Source: Streptomyces finlayi
Lineage (GTDB): Bacteria; Actinomycetota; Actinomycetes; Streptomycetales; Streptomycetaceae
DNA: 64,000 nucleotides
Reading direction: 5' to 3'
NCBI RefSeq assembly: GCF_014216315.1
Contig: NZ_CP045702.1
Span: 5,952,001-6,016,000 of the forward strand
The notes under the pieces were generated by a model. The model saw only the letters and a program-made list of their open reading frames with translations, searched no databases and had not been told where the DNA came from. Position 1 is the first letter of the stretch. Every line of letters starts with the position of its first letter. Both the position numbers and the translations under genes were made by a program. Shown piece after piece: positions 1 through 8,763 of this stretch.

Positions 1-1
1 G

Positions 2-2647
2 CACGGGCACGAAGTCTGGATGCTCGGCGGAAAGCCCGGATACCTCCTGCCGCAGGCAGGCGGCGCACCCGCCCCGGACCTCACCGAGGCCGCGGCCCAG
101 TGGATCGACGACGACACCGTCGTCTGGAAGGTGAAGTCCACCGACGCCACCAGCCAGCAGCTCGTGTACGCCGAGGACGGCGGGATCTCCGTCGTCGACG
201 GCGCGCTGTCCGACGAGGGCCGGTGGCTGCGGCTGAACACCTCGGCGCTCACCGACGCGCAGAAGGCGAAGTACCCCCACCTCAAGGACTACCCGGCGTT
301 CACCGTCGACGTCCGCGACCGGGACCGCGTCCGCGACTCCCTGCGGGGCCAGCTGATCGCCACCCAGCGGGCCGCCAACGGCGCCCTGCTCGCCGCCACC
401 GGGGTGCAGACCGCCGGGGTGCTCGACGACCTGTACGGGGAGCGGGCGAGCGGCGCCGCCCTCGGCCCGGTCTTTCGCCACGGCCGCCCCACCCTGTCCG
501 TCTGGGCGCCCACCGCCCGTACGGTCTCGCTCGAACTGGACGGCACGTCCGTCCCGATGCGGCGCGACGACCGCACCGGCGTCTGGTCCGTCACGGGCAA
601 GAAGAACTGGTACGGCAAGTCCTACCGGTACGCCGTGAAGGTCTGGGCGCCCACCGTCCAGAAGACCGTCACCAACAAGGTCACCGACCCGTACTCCACC
701 GCACTGACCGCGGACTCCACCCGCAGCCTCGTCGTCGACCTGACCGACCCGGCGCTGGCCCCCCGCGGCTGGTCCGGACTGAGGAAGCCTGCCGCCGCCC
801 CGCTGCGCGACGCCCAGATCCAGGAGCTGCACATCCGCGACTTCTCGATCGCGGACCGGACGGCGAAGCACCCCGGTGAGTACCTGGCCTTCACCGACAC
901 CCGCTCGGACGGGATGAAGCACCTGGAGCGCCTCGCAGACTCGGGCACCGGATACGTCCACCTGCTGCCCGCCTTCGACATCGGGACGATCCCCGAGAAG
1001 AAGTCGGACCAGCACAAGCCCGCCTGCGACCTGTCCGTCTACGCCCCCGACTCCGAGGTGCAGCAGGACTGCGTGGCGAAGGCCGCCGCGAAGGACGCCT
1101 TCAACTGGGGCTACGACCCGCTGCACTACACCGTCCCCGAAGGCTCGTACGCCTCCGACCCGAACGGCACCAGGCGCACGGTCGAGTTCCGCAGGATGGT
1201 GCAGGGGCTCAACGGAGCCGGACTGCGCACCGTCATGGACGTCGTCTACAACCACACCGTCGCCTCCGGCCAGGACGACAAGTCGGTACTCGACAAGATC
1301 GTGCCCGGCTACTACCAGCGGCTCCTGGAGGACGGCTCCGTCGCCACCTCCACCTGCTGCGCCAACACCGCGCCCGAGAACACGATGATGGGCAAGCTCG
1401 TCGTCGACTCCGTCGTCACGTGGGCCAGGGAGTACAAGGTCGACGGCTTCCGCTTCGACCTGATGGGACACCACCCCAAGGCGAACATCCTCGCGGTCCG
1501 CAAGGCCCTCGACGAGCTGACCCCCGCCAAGGACGGCGTCGACGGGAAGAACATCGTCCTGTACGGGGAGGGCTGGAACTTCGGAGAGATCGCCGACGAC
1601 GCCCGCTTCGTCCAGGCCACCCAGAAGCACATGGCCGGCACCGGCATCGCCACCTTCTCCGACCGGGCCCGCGACGCGGTGCGCGGCGGCGGCCCCTTCG
1701 ACGAGGATCCCGGTGTCCAGGGCTTCGCGAGCGGTCTCCACACCGACCCGAACACCTCGAAGGCCAACGGCACCGAGGCCGAGCAGAAGGCCCGGCTGCT
1801 GCACTACCAGGACCTGATCAAGGTCGGGCTGACCGGCAACCTCGCCGACTACACCTTCACCGACAGCAGCGGCCGTACGGTCAAGGGCTCCGCCGTCGAC
1901 TACAACGGGGCACCCGCCGGATACGCGGCGGCCCCCGGCGACGCCCTCGCCTACTCCGACGCCCACGACAACGAGACGCTGTACGACGCCCTCGCCTTCA
2001 AGCTCCCGGCGGACACCCCGGCGGCCGACCGGGCACGGATGCAGGTCCTGGCCATGGCGGCGTCCACGCTGTCGCAGGGGCCCTCGCTCTCCCAGGCGGG
2101 CACCGACCTGCTGCGCTCGAAGTCGCTGGACCGCAACTCCTACGACAGCGGTGACTGGTTCAACGCGCTGCACTGGGACTGCCGCGAAGGCAACGGCTTC
2201 GGCCGGGGGCTCCCGCCCGCCGCCGACAACGCGGGCAAGTGGTCCTACGCGAAGCCGCTGCTGACCAACGCCACACTCACCCCCGGCTGCCCGCAGATCG
2301 ACGGCGCCTCCGCCGCGTACCGCGACCTGCTCACCATCCGGACCACCGAGAAGGAGTTCTCCCTTCCCACCACCGAGCAGGTCCAGTCCACGCTGTCGTT
2401 CCCGCTCTCGGGGACCGGCGAGACCCCCGGCGTGATCACGATGCGCCTCGGCGAGCTGGTCGTCGTCATCAACGCGACCCCCGGTACCGAGAGCCAGCGC
2501 CTCGCGGACCGCGCGGGCACGGCGTACGCCCTGCACCCCGTCCAGGCGGGGGGCACGGACGCCACCGTCAAGAAGTCCGCGTACGACAGGAAGTCCGGCA
2601 CCTTCACCGTCCCCGGACGTACGGTCGCCGTCTTCTCCCTGCGCTGA
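2..2647 (+). CDS. Pullulanase-type alpha-1,6-glucosidase (5' end outside window)
   Basis: Secreted-type debranching enzyme that hydrolyses alpha-1,6 branches of pullulan, glycogen or starch. The frame is open to the left edge, so the N-terminus is missing. Counting from the ATG at 20, a CBM48-like beta domain lies at about residues 150-230 (LSVWAPTARTVSLELDG). The GH13 barrel follows with QELHIRDFS, VMDVVYNH, the nucleophile region GFRFDLMGHH (Asp near 480), the acid/base region YGEGWNFGE (Glu near 517) and SDAHDNE (Asp near 650). All catalytic residues of the family are present. The C-terminal beta domain ends at FSLR. A strong hairpin follows the stop. Family assignment is secure; the exact substrate is inferred. 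Confidence 0.93.
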   Translation, partial: HGHEVWMLGGKPGYLLPQAGGAPAPDLTEAAAQWIDDDTVVWKVKSTDATSQQLVYAEDGGISVVDGALSDEGRWLRLNTSALTDAQKAKYPHLKDYPAFTVDVRDRDRVRDSLRGQLIATQRAANGALLAATGVQTAGVLDDLYGERASGAALGPVFRHGRPTLSVWAPTARTVSLELDGTSVPMRRDDRTGVWSVTGKKNWYGKSYRYAVKVWAPTVQKTVTNKVTDPYSTALTADSTRSLVVDLTDPALAPRGWSGLRKPAAAPLRDAQIQELHIRDFSIADRTAKHPGEYLAFTDTRSDGMKHLERLADSGTGYVHLLPAFDIGTIPEKKSDQHKPACDLSVYAPDSEVQQDCVAKAAAKDAFNWGYDPLHYTVPEGSYASDPNGTRRTVEFRRMVQGLNGAGLRTVMDVVYNHTVASGQDDKSVLDKIVPGYYQRLLEDGSVATSTCCANTAPENTMMGKLVVDSVVTWAREYKVDGFRFDLMGHHPKANILAVRKALDELTPAKDGVDGKNIVLYGEGWNFGEIADDARFVQATQKHMAGTGIATFSDRARDAVRGGGPFDEDPGVQGFASGLHTDPNTSKANGTEAEQKARLLHYQDLIKVGLTGNLADYTFTDSSGRTVKGSAVDYNGAPAGYAAAPGDALAYSDAHDNETLYDALAFKLPADTPAADRARMQVLAMAASTLSQGPSLSQAGTDLLRSKSLDRNSYDSGDWFNALHWDCREGNGFGRGLPPAADNAGKWSYAKPLLTNATLTPGCPQIDGASAAYRDLLTIRTTEKEFSLPTTEQVQSTLSFPLSGTGETPGVITMRLGELVVVINATPGTESQRLADRAGTAYALHPVQAGGTDATVKKSAYDRKSGTFTVPGRTVAVFSLR

Positions 2648-2665
2648 CGCGCACAGCCCCACCCC

Positions 2666-2713
2666 GCCCGGCCGCGGTCCGGTCCTCTCACAGGGGCCGG
2701 ATGGCGGCCGGGC
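2666..2713 (+). terminator. Hairpin terminator after the pullulanase gene
   Basis: Ten-base arms at 2666-2675 and 2704-2713 are perfectly complementary (GCCCGGCCGC). An inner six-base pairing (GTCCGG with CCGGAT) lies inside them. It starts 19 bases after the stop and has no clear T-tract, as is usual in Streptomyces. Confidence 0.7.
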
Positions 2714-2783
2714 TTGTGCTGTCCCGCGGATCACCGTCAGGGTGGAGTCCGACTACCGGCCGGACCGTACACAGGAGCACCTG

Positions 2784-3134
2784 ATGCCGCAGATCACCGT
2801 CGACTACTCCGCCGAGCTCGACGACGCCTTCGACCGCCGCGGTTTCGCCCTCGCCCTGCACCCGCTGGTCGCCGAGACCGTCACCACGCAGGTCCCCAAC
2901 TGCAAGACCCGGTTCCGCCGGGTGGAGGAGTCCTTCGTGGGAGAGACGCCGGAGGGTGACGCGATCGTGCACGTCTCGATCGGGCTGCTGTCCGGCCGTA
3001 CGCCGGAGACCAAGGTGCGGCTGACCCAGGCGGTCCTCGATCTGCTGGCCGGACATCTGAAGCCCGTCGATGAGCTGGTCGTGCACGCCTCGGCCGAGAC
3101 CCGCGAACTCGACCCGTCCTACCGGAAGAACTAG
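2784..3134 (+). CDS. 5-carboxymethyl-2-hydroxymuconate isomerase-like (tautomerase fold)
   Basis: A 116-residue protein starting MPQITVDYS. In the tautomerase/CHMI family, Pro2 becomes the N-terminal catalytic base after removal of Met, and the start used here exposes it. The ATG at 2784 has AGGAG at 2773-2777 six bases upstream, so it is preferred over an in-frame start 42 bases earlier. Family members isomerise 5-carboxymethyl-2-hydroxymuconate in homoprotocatechuate breakdown. No other gene of that pathway is nearby, so the true substrate is open. Confidence 0.82.
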   Translation: MPQITVDYSAELDDAFDRRGFALALHPLVAETVTTQVPNCKTRFRRVEESFVGETPEGDAIVHVSIGLLSGRTPETKVRLTQAVLDLLAGHLKPVDELVVHASAETRELDPSYRKN

Positions 3135-3292
3135 CGCCTTTCGTTGGGATCATGCCGGGCTCGCGGGGGCCGGCACGCGCATCTGCGGCGTTGTCGTCAA
3201 TCACCAACGCTCCGCGTTGCCTCGATCCTCCGCCTTGCAGCTGCACGCACCGGCCCCCGCTCCCTGATCCGGCCTGATCCAGACGAAAGACC

Positions 3293-4015
3293 CTAGGGCC
3301 TGCGCTGCGGGGGGACGGCGGACACCGACGGCGCCAGCGTCGACAGACGGGTCAGGAGATCCCCGAACGGGCCGTCCACCGGCTCCTCGGCGAGGACCCG
3401 CAGCACGACGCCGGCCATCTCCTGGTTGTACGCGGCGCTGACCGCGGCCAGCGCCGCGAAGTCGTGCACGAGCTGCGTCTCCAGCTCGGACCGCGGGATG
3501 CGCCGCCCGTCGAGCCAGATCAGGGCAGTCGACTCGGCGAGCGAGACCCAGGAGCGCACGACCAGCTCGAGCCGGGCGGGCGGGTCCTGGACCCCCAGGT
3601 GGCTGATGATCTGCTCGTACGCGGCCTGGCGCACCCCGTCGATCATGGCGTTCGCCGTCGAGGAGCCGACCGAGGGACCGCCGCGCATGAGCGCGGAGAA
3701 GCCAGGGCCGTGCTCCTCGACGAAGTCGAAGAACCGGCCCATCACGCGCAGCAGCCGGGCACCCAGCGGTCCTTCGAGCGGCTCAAGGAACCGCCCCGCG
3801 AGCTCGGTGGCGGCCCGCCCGAGCGCCGCCTCGTACAGGCTCTGCTTCCCCGGGAAGTAGTGGTAGACGAGCGGACGCGAGATCCCCGCGGCGGCCGCGA
3901 TCTCGTCGATCGACACCTCGTCGGGGGAGCGGTGGCTGAACAGCTCCAGCGCGACGCCGATCAACTGCTGCCTGCGCTCCTCGACGCCCATCCTGCGCCG
4001 CACCCCGGTCGTCAT
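3293..4015 (-). CDS. TetR-family transcriptional regulator
   Basis: A 240-residue regulator. Its N-terminal HTH spans about residues 10-60, with the TetR signature ISRPLVYHYFPGKQSLYEAA. A helical ligand-binding domain follows. It is the last gene of a minus-strand unit with a ferredoxin reductase (gap 35 bases) and a metal-dependent hydrolase, so it probably controls that unit. A candidate operator lies in front of the first gene, at 6040-6053. The ligand cannot be read from the sequence; a lipid or fatty-acid-like effector is only a guess from the neighbours. Confidence 0.9.
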   Translation of the reverse strand: MTTGVRRRMGVEERRQQLIGVALELFSHRSPDEVSIDEIAAAAGISRPLVYHYFPGKQSLYEAALGRAATELAGRFLEPLEGPLGARLLRVMGRFFDFVEEHGPGFSALMRGGPSVGSSTANAMIDGVRQAAYEQIISHLGVQDPPARLELVVRSWVSLAESTALIWLDGRRIPRSELETQLVHDFAALAAVSAAYNQEMAGVVLRVLAEEPVDGPFGDLLTRLSTLAPSVSAVPPQRRP

Positions 4016-4050
4016 GCCAACAGCCTAGCCGGGGCGCGTCGTCGAGGAGG

Positions 4051-5127
4051 TCAGAGGTCGAGGACCAGCCGGTCACCACGGCAGCGTGAGACGCACAGCA
4101 GCATGGAGTCCGTGCGCTCCCCGTCCGTCAGCAGCTCGTCCCGGTGGTCGATCTCGCCCTCCAGGACCCGCTGTCGGCAGGTTCCGCAGAAACCCTGCTC
4201 GCAGGAGTACGAGACATGGGGAAGCTTCTCGCGCACGGCCGCCAGCACCGACTGGCCGGCCTCGACCCGGACGGTGCTTCCCGAGCGGCGCAGTTCGACG
4301 TCGAAGGCCGTGGCGGACGGGTCCGTGCCGGTGGCGGCGGTGAAGCGTTCGAGGTGGAGGGCGCAGCCCTCGGGGAGCGCGGCGGCGACCGCGTCCATCA
4401 AGGGTTCCGGGCCGCAGACGTAGACCGCCGTACCGGGCGCCGCAGCCGCCAGCGCCGCGGCCGCGTCCGGGCGTCCCGCCTCGTCCTCCGCGACCACGGT
4501 GACGCGCCCGCCGTCCGCGCCGAGTTCCGCGATCTCGTCGAGGAAGGGCAGGGAGGCACGCGTACGGCCCCCGTACAGCAGCCGCCACTCGGCGCCCGCC
4601 GCGGCGACGGCCCGCAGCATCGGCAGGATCGGCGTGATGCCGATGCCGCCCGCGACGAACACGTAGGCGGGGGCCTCGACGAGCGGGAACCGGTTGCGCG
4701 GCCCGCGGACGCGTACCCGAGTGCCCTCGTGCAGCTGTGTGTGGACTTCACGGGAGCCGCCCCGGCCGTCCTCGACGAGGCGCGGTGCGATGGTGTACGC
4801 GGCACGGTCGGCCGGGTCCCCGCAGAGCGAGTACTGCCGCACCAGGCCGGAGGGCAGCACCAGGTCCAGATGCGCGCCGGGCTGCCAGGCGGGCAGGTCG
4901 TCGCCCGCCAGTCGGAGCCGTACGACGCCGTCGGCGACCGGCTCCCGCTCGGTGATCAGCAGTGGCCGGGTGGTGGTGGAGCGCCGCTCGGAGTAGCCCG
5001 AGACCGGATGCTCCAGGGCGGGCATGGGCCACAGGGGTGACGCCTCGATACGGCGGCGCACCGCACGCCGGGCGAGTACGGCGGCTCCGGCGACCAGGAC
5101 GAGCGTGCGCAGACGGGGAGGGGCCAT
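4051..5127 (-). CDS. FAD/NAD(P)H-dependent ferredoxin reductase with C-terminal 2Fe-2S domain
   Basis: A 358-residue oxidoreductase. The N-terminal FAD domain carries RQYSLCGDP, which binds flavin. The NAD domain carries VAGGIGITPILPML. The C-terminal plant-type ferredoxin domain carries the cluster ligands in YSCEQGFCGTC followed by a distal Cys in MLLCVSRC. This order (FAD-NAD-2Fe-2S) is that of phthalate dioxygenase/vanillate demethylase reductases, which pass electrons from NAD(P)H to an oxygenase. It ends 35 bases before the TetR gene and begins 3 bases after the hydrolase gene. No Rieske oxygenase partner is in the window, so the diiron-type neighbour may be the acceptor (inference). 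Confidence 0.9.
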   Translation of the reverse strand: MAPPRLRTLVLVAGAAVLARRAVRRRIEASPLWPMPALEHPVSGYSERRSTTTRPLLITEREPVADGVVRLRLAGDDLPAWQPGAHLDLVLPSGLVRQYSLCGDPADRAAYTIAPRLVEDGRGGSREVHTQLHEGTRVRVRGPRNRFPLVEAPAYVFVAGGIGITPILPMLRAVAAAGAEWRLLYGGRTRASLPFLDEIAELGADGGRVTVVAEDEAGRPDAAAALAAAAPGTAVYVCGPEPLMDAVAAALPEGCALHLERFTAATGTDPSATAFDVELRRSGSTVRVEAGQSVLAAVREKLPHVSYSCEQGFCGTCRQRVLEGEIDHRDELLTDGERTDSMLLCVSRCRGDRLVLDL

Positions 5128-5130
5128 GGG

Positions 5131-6036
5131 TCAGCTCTTTCCCGGCATCCGGGCCTCGGCCGCCAGGGCCGCGGGCGAGTGGGCGAGGTAGGCGACGGCC
5201 TGGGCCGTACTGGCCTCCTGCGAGGGGTGGTACGTACGGCTCAGATAGGTGGGGATGGAGCGCGCCATCGCGGCGGTGGTGGGCAGCGTGCCCTTCCTGC
5301 CTCCCGCCCGGAGCTGGCTGAAGGACGCCTTGCCGTCGAGCAGGCTCGGGTCGTTCTCCATGAGGAAGCGGGTGCCGCGCTGCCAGAGGAAGACGAGCGC
5401 GGTGAACGCCACCGCCCAGGTGCGCACCCGCCGCCGGTAGCCGCCGTCGACATGCATGAACACGTCGAAGGCCACGGAGCGGTGCTCGACCTCCTCGGCC
5501 CCGTGCCAGCGCATCAGATCCAGCATCGTCGGATCGGCGCCGTGCCGGTCGAGCGCTTCGGCGTTGAGGATCCAGTCACCGAGGAAGGCGGTGTAGTGCT
5601 CGATCGCCGCGATGATCGCGACCCGCTCCATGAGCCACCACTTACGGGCCCGGCCGGGCGGCAGCGTCCTGTCACCGAGCAGCTTCTCGAAGAACCAGTC
5701 GATCTGCGCGGTGTACGGGGTCGGGTCGAGCCCGAGCTTCTTCAGATGCGGCAGCACGTCGTCATGGGCCTGGGAGTGCACGGCCTCCTGGCCGATGAAC
5801 CCGATGACGTCCTCGCGGAGTTGATCGTCGTGGATGTACGGCAGGATCTGGCGGTAGACATGGATGAACCACCGTTCCCCGGCCGGCAGGAGCATATGGA
5901 TGGTGTTGATCATGTGCGTGCTGAAGGGCTCTCCAGGCACCCAGTGCAGCGGCGTCTCCTCCCAGTCGAAAGAGACCTTCCGGGCTTTGAGCGAGGTCCG
6001 CTCCGACGCGTCCGCCGCTGGCTGCGTGTTAGACAT
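5131..6036 (-). CDS. Predicted metal-dependent hydrolase (PF10118-like, possible diiron protein)
   Basis: A 301-residue protein of the family named metal-dependent hydrolase. It is rich in spaced Glu and His: GQEAVHSQAHDD near residue 90, AIIAAIEHYTAFLGDW near 150 and GAEEVEHRSVAFDVF near 195. The E/H pattern on helices resembles a ferritin-like diiron site. It is the first gene of the unit with the 2Fe-2S reductase, which fits a redox partner role better than simple hydrolysis (inference). The ATG at 6036 has no evident ribosome binding site upstream, so a leaderless transcript is possible. Confidence 0.8.
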   Translation of the reverse strand: MSNTQPAADASERTSLKARKVSFDWEETPLHWVPGEPFSTHMINTIHMLLPAGERWFIHVYRQILPYIHDDQLREDVIGFIGQEAVHSQAHDDVLPHLKKLGLDPTPYTAQIDWFFEKLLGDRTLPPGRARKWWLMERVAIIAAIEHYTAFLGDWILNAEALDRHGADPTMLDLMRWHGAEEVEHRSVAFDVFMHVDGGYRRRVRTWAVAFTALVFLWQRGTRFLMENDPSLLDGKASFSQLRAGGRKGTLPTTAAMARSIPTYLSRTYHPSQEASTAQAVAYLAHSPAALAAEARMPGKS

Positions 6037-6039
6037 GTT

Positions 6040-6053
6040 GTCAATGTACTGAC
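6040..6053 (-). promoter_or_regulatory. Candidate TetR operator before the hydrolase-reductase-TetR unit
   Basis: GTCAATGTACTGAC is an imperfect palindrome (10 of 14 bases symmetric) four bases upstream of the first start codon. On the minus strand it reads with TTGAC next to the ATG. TetR proteins often bind such sites in front of their own operon. No second copy was found. Confidence 0.35.
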
Positions 6054-6114
6054 GGGTATGCGCGGGGGACAGGGGTGTGCGCCGAATTCCTGTGCGTATG
6101 GCCGTCCTCGCCGC

Positions 6115-8091
6115 TCAGCGCAGGGCGCCGACCTTACGGCCGTCCGCCAGCAGCCCGCTGAGCTCGGCCCGGTCGCCCGCACCGGCGCGTACGGTCAGCA
6201 GTCGGCCCCGGGAACTGCCCACCACGCCACCGGAGGTGGACAGCGAGGCGAACTGACCCGAGCCCGCCGCGACCAGGTACCACCGCCCGCCCGCCGACTT
6301 CCAGAGCACCCCGGCCAGTACGTGCGGATCGCGCGGACCGCACGCCGGAGAGTCCTCGGCGCGGGCGACGACCGCTCCCGGCGCGGTCGTCGCCGCAGGC
6401 GCCTGGAACTCGGCGAGCACCCTGCTCCCCGTGCCCCGCCAGGTCTCCGCGCGGACGCAGAGCCACCGCGCCGAACCGTTGCCCTCGGGCAGCGGCTGGC
6501 GCGCGAACAGCCAGGAGTTCACCGACCGGACGCCGCCGGCCCGCACCGCGGGCAGCAGGCACGCGGTGCGCGCCCAGCTCTCCCGCTCGGCCCGCCCCGA
6601 CACGTCGTGCGGGGCGGACGGGATCCCGGACGTCAGCCGGACCGGAGTCAGCTCGCCGAGATCGGTCATCCATCGGACGGACTCCGCGTCCCGGACCTCC
6701 AGGGCCTCCCAGGAGTGGCAGCCGTCCGCCGTGTCCCGCAGCCCGGCCAGGGGGCCGGTCACCCCGTCCGCGTCCCGGGGCAGGGCGCGCGGCGCCGCGT
6801 GCGGGGCGAGCAGGTCCCGTACGGCCACGGCGCGCACCCAGGGGGCCGTCAGATAGCGGACCCGGCCGCCCGCCCGCCCCACGACCAGTGCGTTCGCGGC
6901 GGCGGAGTCCGCGCCGTCCACCCGGGCGAAGTCCAGTAAGGCACCCCGGTCCGGCGCCGCGCGGCGTGACTCGGCGTACCGCACGATGCGCAGCCCGTCG
7001 TGGAGCAGCACCACCACGGCCTCGTCCACCACTCCCGCGTACAGCAGTTGCGGCGGTCCCATCGGCGGGCCCGTGGGCGTACCGGGTGTCGCGGTCGCCC
7101 GGTCGGCGTGACCCGGCAGCGTCCAGGCGGCGAGCGCCCGCCGCAGCAGTCCGGTGTCCCCGGTGCGGTTGCCGCGGGCGGGCCAGGCCGTGAAGTCGGT
7201 ACGGGCCGAGTGCCGCCAGGACGACGGCGGGACCCGCTGCAACGCGGCCGGGTCCAGGGCCTGCCGGGCCGCCGGGTGGTGCGCGGACGCCGGTGGGGGC
7301 GCCGCGTCCGGGCCCCAGCCGCCGCCCGGCATCACCAGCAGTGCCCCGCACGCCGTCAGCGCCGCCAGCCCGGCCCGCGCCGCCCGCGCACGCCGGCGCC
7401 GCAGGAGCAGATCGGTGGGCCGGACCTGCAGCGAACAGGGATCGAACTCCGGGGAAGCCAGCAGTGCGTACGGCGCCGTCACCGTGTTCGCCTCCGCCAG
7501 CGCGGCACCCGGATCGGCCACTCCGGCGGCGGCGAGCAACCGGCACACCTCCGGGTCCGGGAGCCCTTCAAGGCCCCGCAGGACATGGGCGGCCCGGCAC
7601 GGGCCGGAAGCGGTGGAAAGCGTCTGTTCCAGGGCGAGTTCGTCCGCACCACCGGACCGCGGGAAGAGCTGGAGCCCCCAGACCCGCGGCGCCAGGAGCG
7701 ACCCCCACGCCCGCCTCGCACGGGTCGGCACCCGCAGCCACCGCGACCGGCTCCGGGGCCGCAGCGACCCCCTGGCCTCCAGCGCCGACCGCACCACCCG
7801 CAGCCGGAGATCGGCATACCCGGGGTCCACCGCGGCCGCCCCTTCCGGCCCGCGCGGCTGCGGCACCCCGCCCACCGCCTCCACGGCCCGCGACCGGGGC
7901 AGGGACCGCTGAACGAGCCCGTGCGCCGTCAGCACCCGCCGACCGCGCCCGAGCGAGGACGGCAGCACCAGATATCCGATCCGTGTCAACCGGGTGTAGT
8001 GCTCTACCAGCGCGGCATCCGCCGGTTCCGGATCGGCCGACCCGACCATGCGACGCTCGGCGGCGGACGGCACTGCTCGACTCGGAGGCAT
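6115..8091 (-). CDS. Membrane-anchored protein with sigma-region-like N-terminus, function unknown
   Basis: A 658-residue protein I cannot name. The first half (about residues 20-215) is Arg-rich and helical. It contains AAHVLRGLEGLPDPEVCRLL, which resembles a sigma region 4 helix-turn-helix but is degenerate. One membrane segment (AGLAALTACGALLVMPGGGW) lies near residue 240. The remaining 400 residues are extracytoplasmic, with Cys pairs (GCHSWEALEV, ACLLPAV). The topology suggests a cytoplasmic sensor or regulator joined to an exported domain. The start is uncertain: ATG 8091 has a 12-base palindrome instead of a ribosome site, and ATG 8049 is an alternative. Confidence 0.65.
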   Translation of the reverse strand: MPPSRAVPSAAERRMVGSADPEPADAALVEHYTRLTRIGYLVLPSSLGRGRRVLTAHGLVQRSLPRSRAVEAVGGVPQPRGPEGAAAVDPGYADLRLRVVRSALEARGSLRPRSRSRWLRVPTRARRAWGSLLAPRVWGLQLFPRSGGADELALEQTLSTASGPCRAAHVLRGLEGLPDPEVCRLLAAAGVADPGAALAEANTVTAPYALLASPEFDPCSLQVRPTDLLLRRRRARAARAGLAALTACGALLVMPGGGWGPDAAPPPASAHHPAARQALDPAALQRVPPSSWRHSARTDFTAWPARGNRTGDTGLLRRALAAWTLPGHADRATATPGTPTGPPMGPPQLLYAGVVDEAVVVLLHDGLRIVRYAESRRAAPDRGALLDFARVDGADSAAANALVVGRAGGRVRYLTAPWVRAVAVRDLLAPHAAPRALPRDADGVTGPLAGLRDTADGCHSWEALEVRDAESVRWMTDLGELTPVRLTSGIPSAPHDVSGRAERESWARTACLLPAVRAGGVRSVNSWLFARQPLPEGNGSARWLCVRAETWRGTGSRVLAEFQAPAATTAPGAVVARAEDSPACGPRDPHVLAGVLWKSAGGRWYLVAAGSGQFASLSTSGGVVGSSRGRLLTVRAGAGDRAELSGLLADGRKVGALR

Positions 8092-8103
8092 GTTCAGCTG
8101 AAC
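8092..8103 (-). promoter_or_regulatory. Perfect 12-bp palindrome abutting a start codon
   Basis: GTTCAGCTGAAC is fully self-complementary and directly precedes the ATG at 8091, where a ribosome binding site would be expected. It may be an operator or a leaderless promoter element. The protein is unidentified. Confidence 0.3.
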
Positions 8104-8255
8104 GAGCGAATGGTGCGATGGTCACCCCGGCCGGTGGGGTGGGCGGAGGGTTCGCTGCCCGCGTCCGTCCCACGTGGTCACCCTGGCCGTCGCACACCCA
8201 CGAAGAATCCACCGTTCCGCCGCGGCGGAAGGGGCTCGCGGGGCACGATGGGTGG

Positions 8256-8729
8256 ATGCTGACACTGCTGGAACGGCGCCGGAAGAAGGGGCGTCGGGCT
8301 GCCGTCGTCGTATGTGCCGGACTGGTGCTGCTGGCCGGGTGCGGCGGGGGAGCGGGCGACGGCGAACGCGAGGCGCCGCCCACCGCGATTGGCACGCTGG
8401 AGCAACTGGCCGCCAAGGCGGACTGCGAGCCCGATCTGCAGACCGATGCGGAAGAGATCCGTCAGGCCAACTGCCTTACAGCTGACGGTCGTTATGTGCT
8501 GGTCACCTTCGCCACCGACCGTGGGCAGCGGGAGTGGATCGACGAGGCCGACGACTACGGCGGCTCGTATCTCGTCGGCCGCAAGTGGGTCGCGGTGGGC
8601 GAACCGAAGGTGGTCGCGGCGCTGCGCGGCCGGCTCGGGGGGACGGTGGAGACCGCCTCGCCGCACCACTCGGGGAGGAGTGGCAGCGGGGGGAGCGAGG
8701 GAGGGCACTCCGGTCACCGCGGGAGCTGA
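8256..8729 (+). CDS. Small lipoprotein, function unknown
   Basis: A 157-residue exported protein. The N-terminus is basic (RRRKKGRR), followed by a hydrophobic run and the lipobox LLAGC, with Cys near residue 27, so it is probably lipid-anchored. The mature part has two Cys (ADCEPDL, QANCLTADGR) that could form a disulfide. A Gly/Ser/His-rich tail (SGRSGSGGSEGG) ends the protein. The start at 8256 places the basic residues directly before the hydrophobic core. It is divergent from the anchored protein at 6115-8091 and convergent with the DUF1996 gene. No enzymatic motif was seen. Confidence 0.72.
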   Translation: MLTLLERRRKKGRRAAVVVCAGLVLLAGCGGGAGDGEREAPPTAIGTLEQLAAKADCEPDLQTDAEEIRQANCLTADGRYVLVTFATDRGQREWIDEADDYGGSYLVGRKWVAVGEPKVVAALRGRLGGTVETASPHHSGRSGSGGSEGGHSGHRGS

Positions 8730-8763
8730 CCGCGCAGGTTCCGGGTGCCGCCGACCGAGCGGG

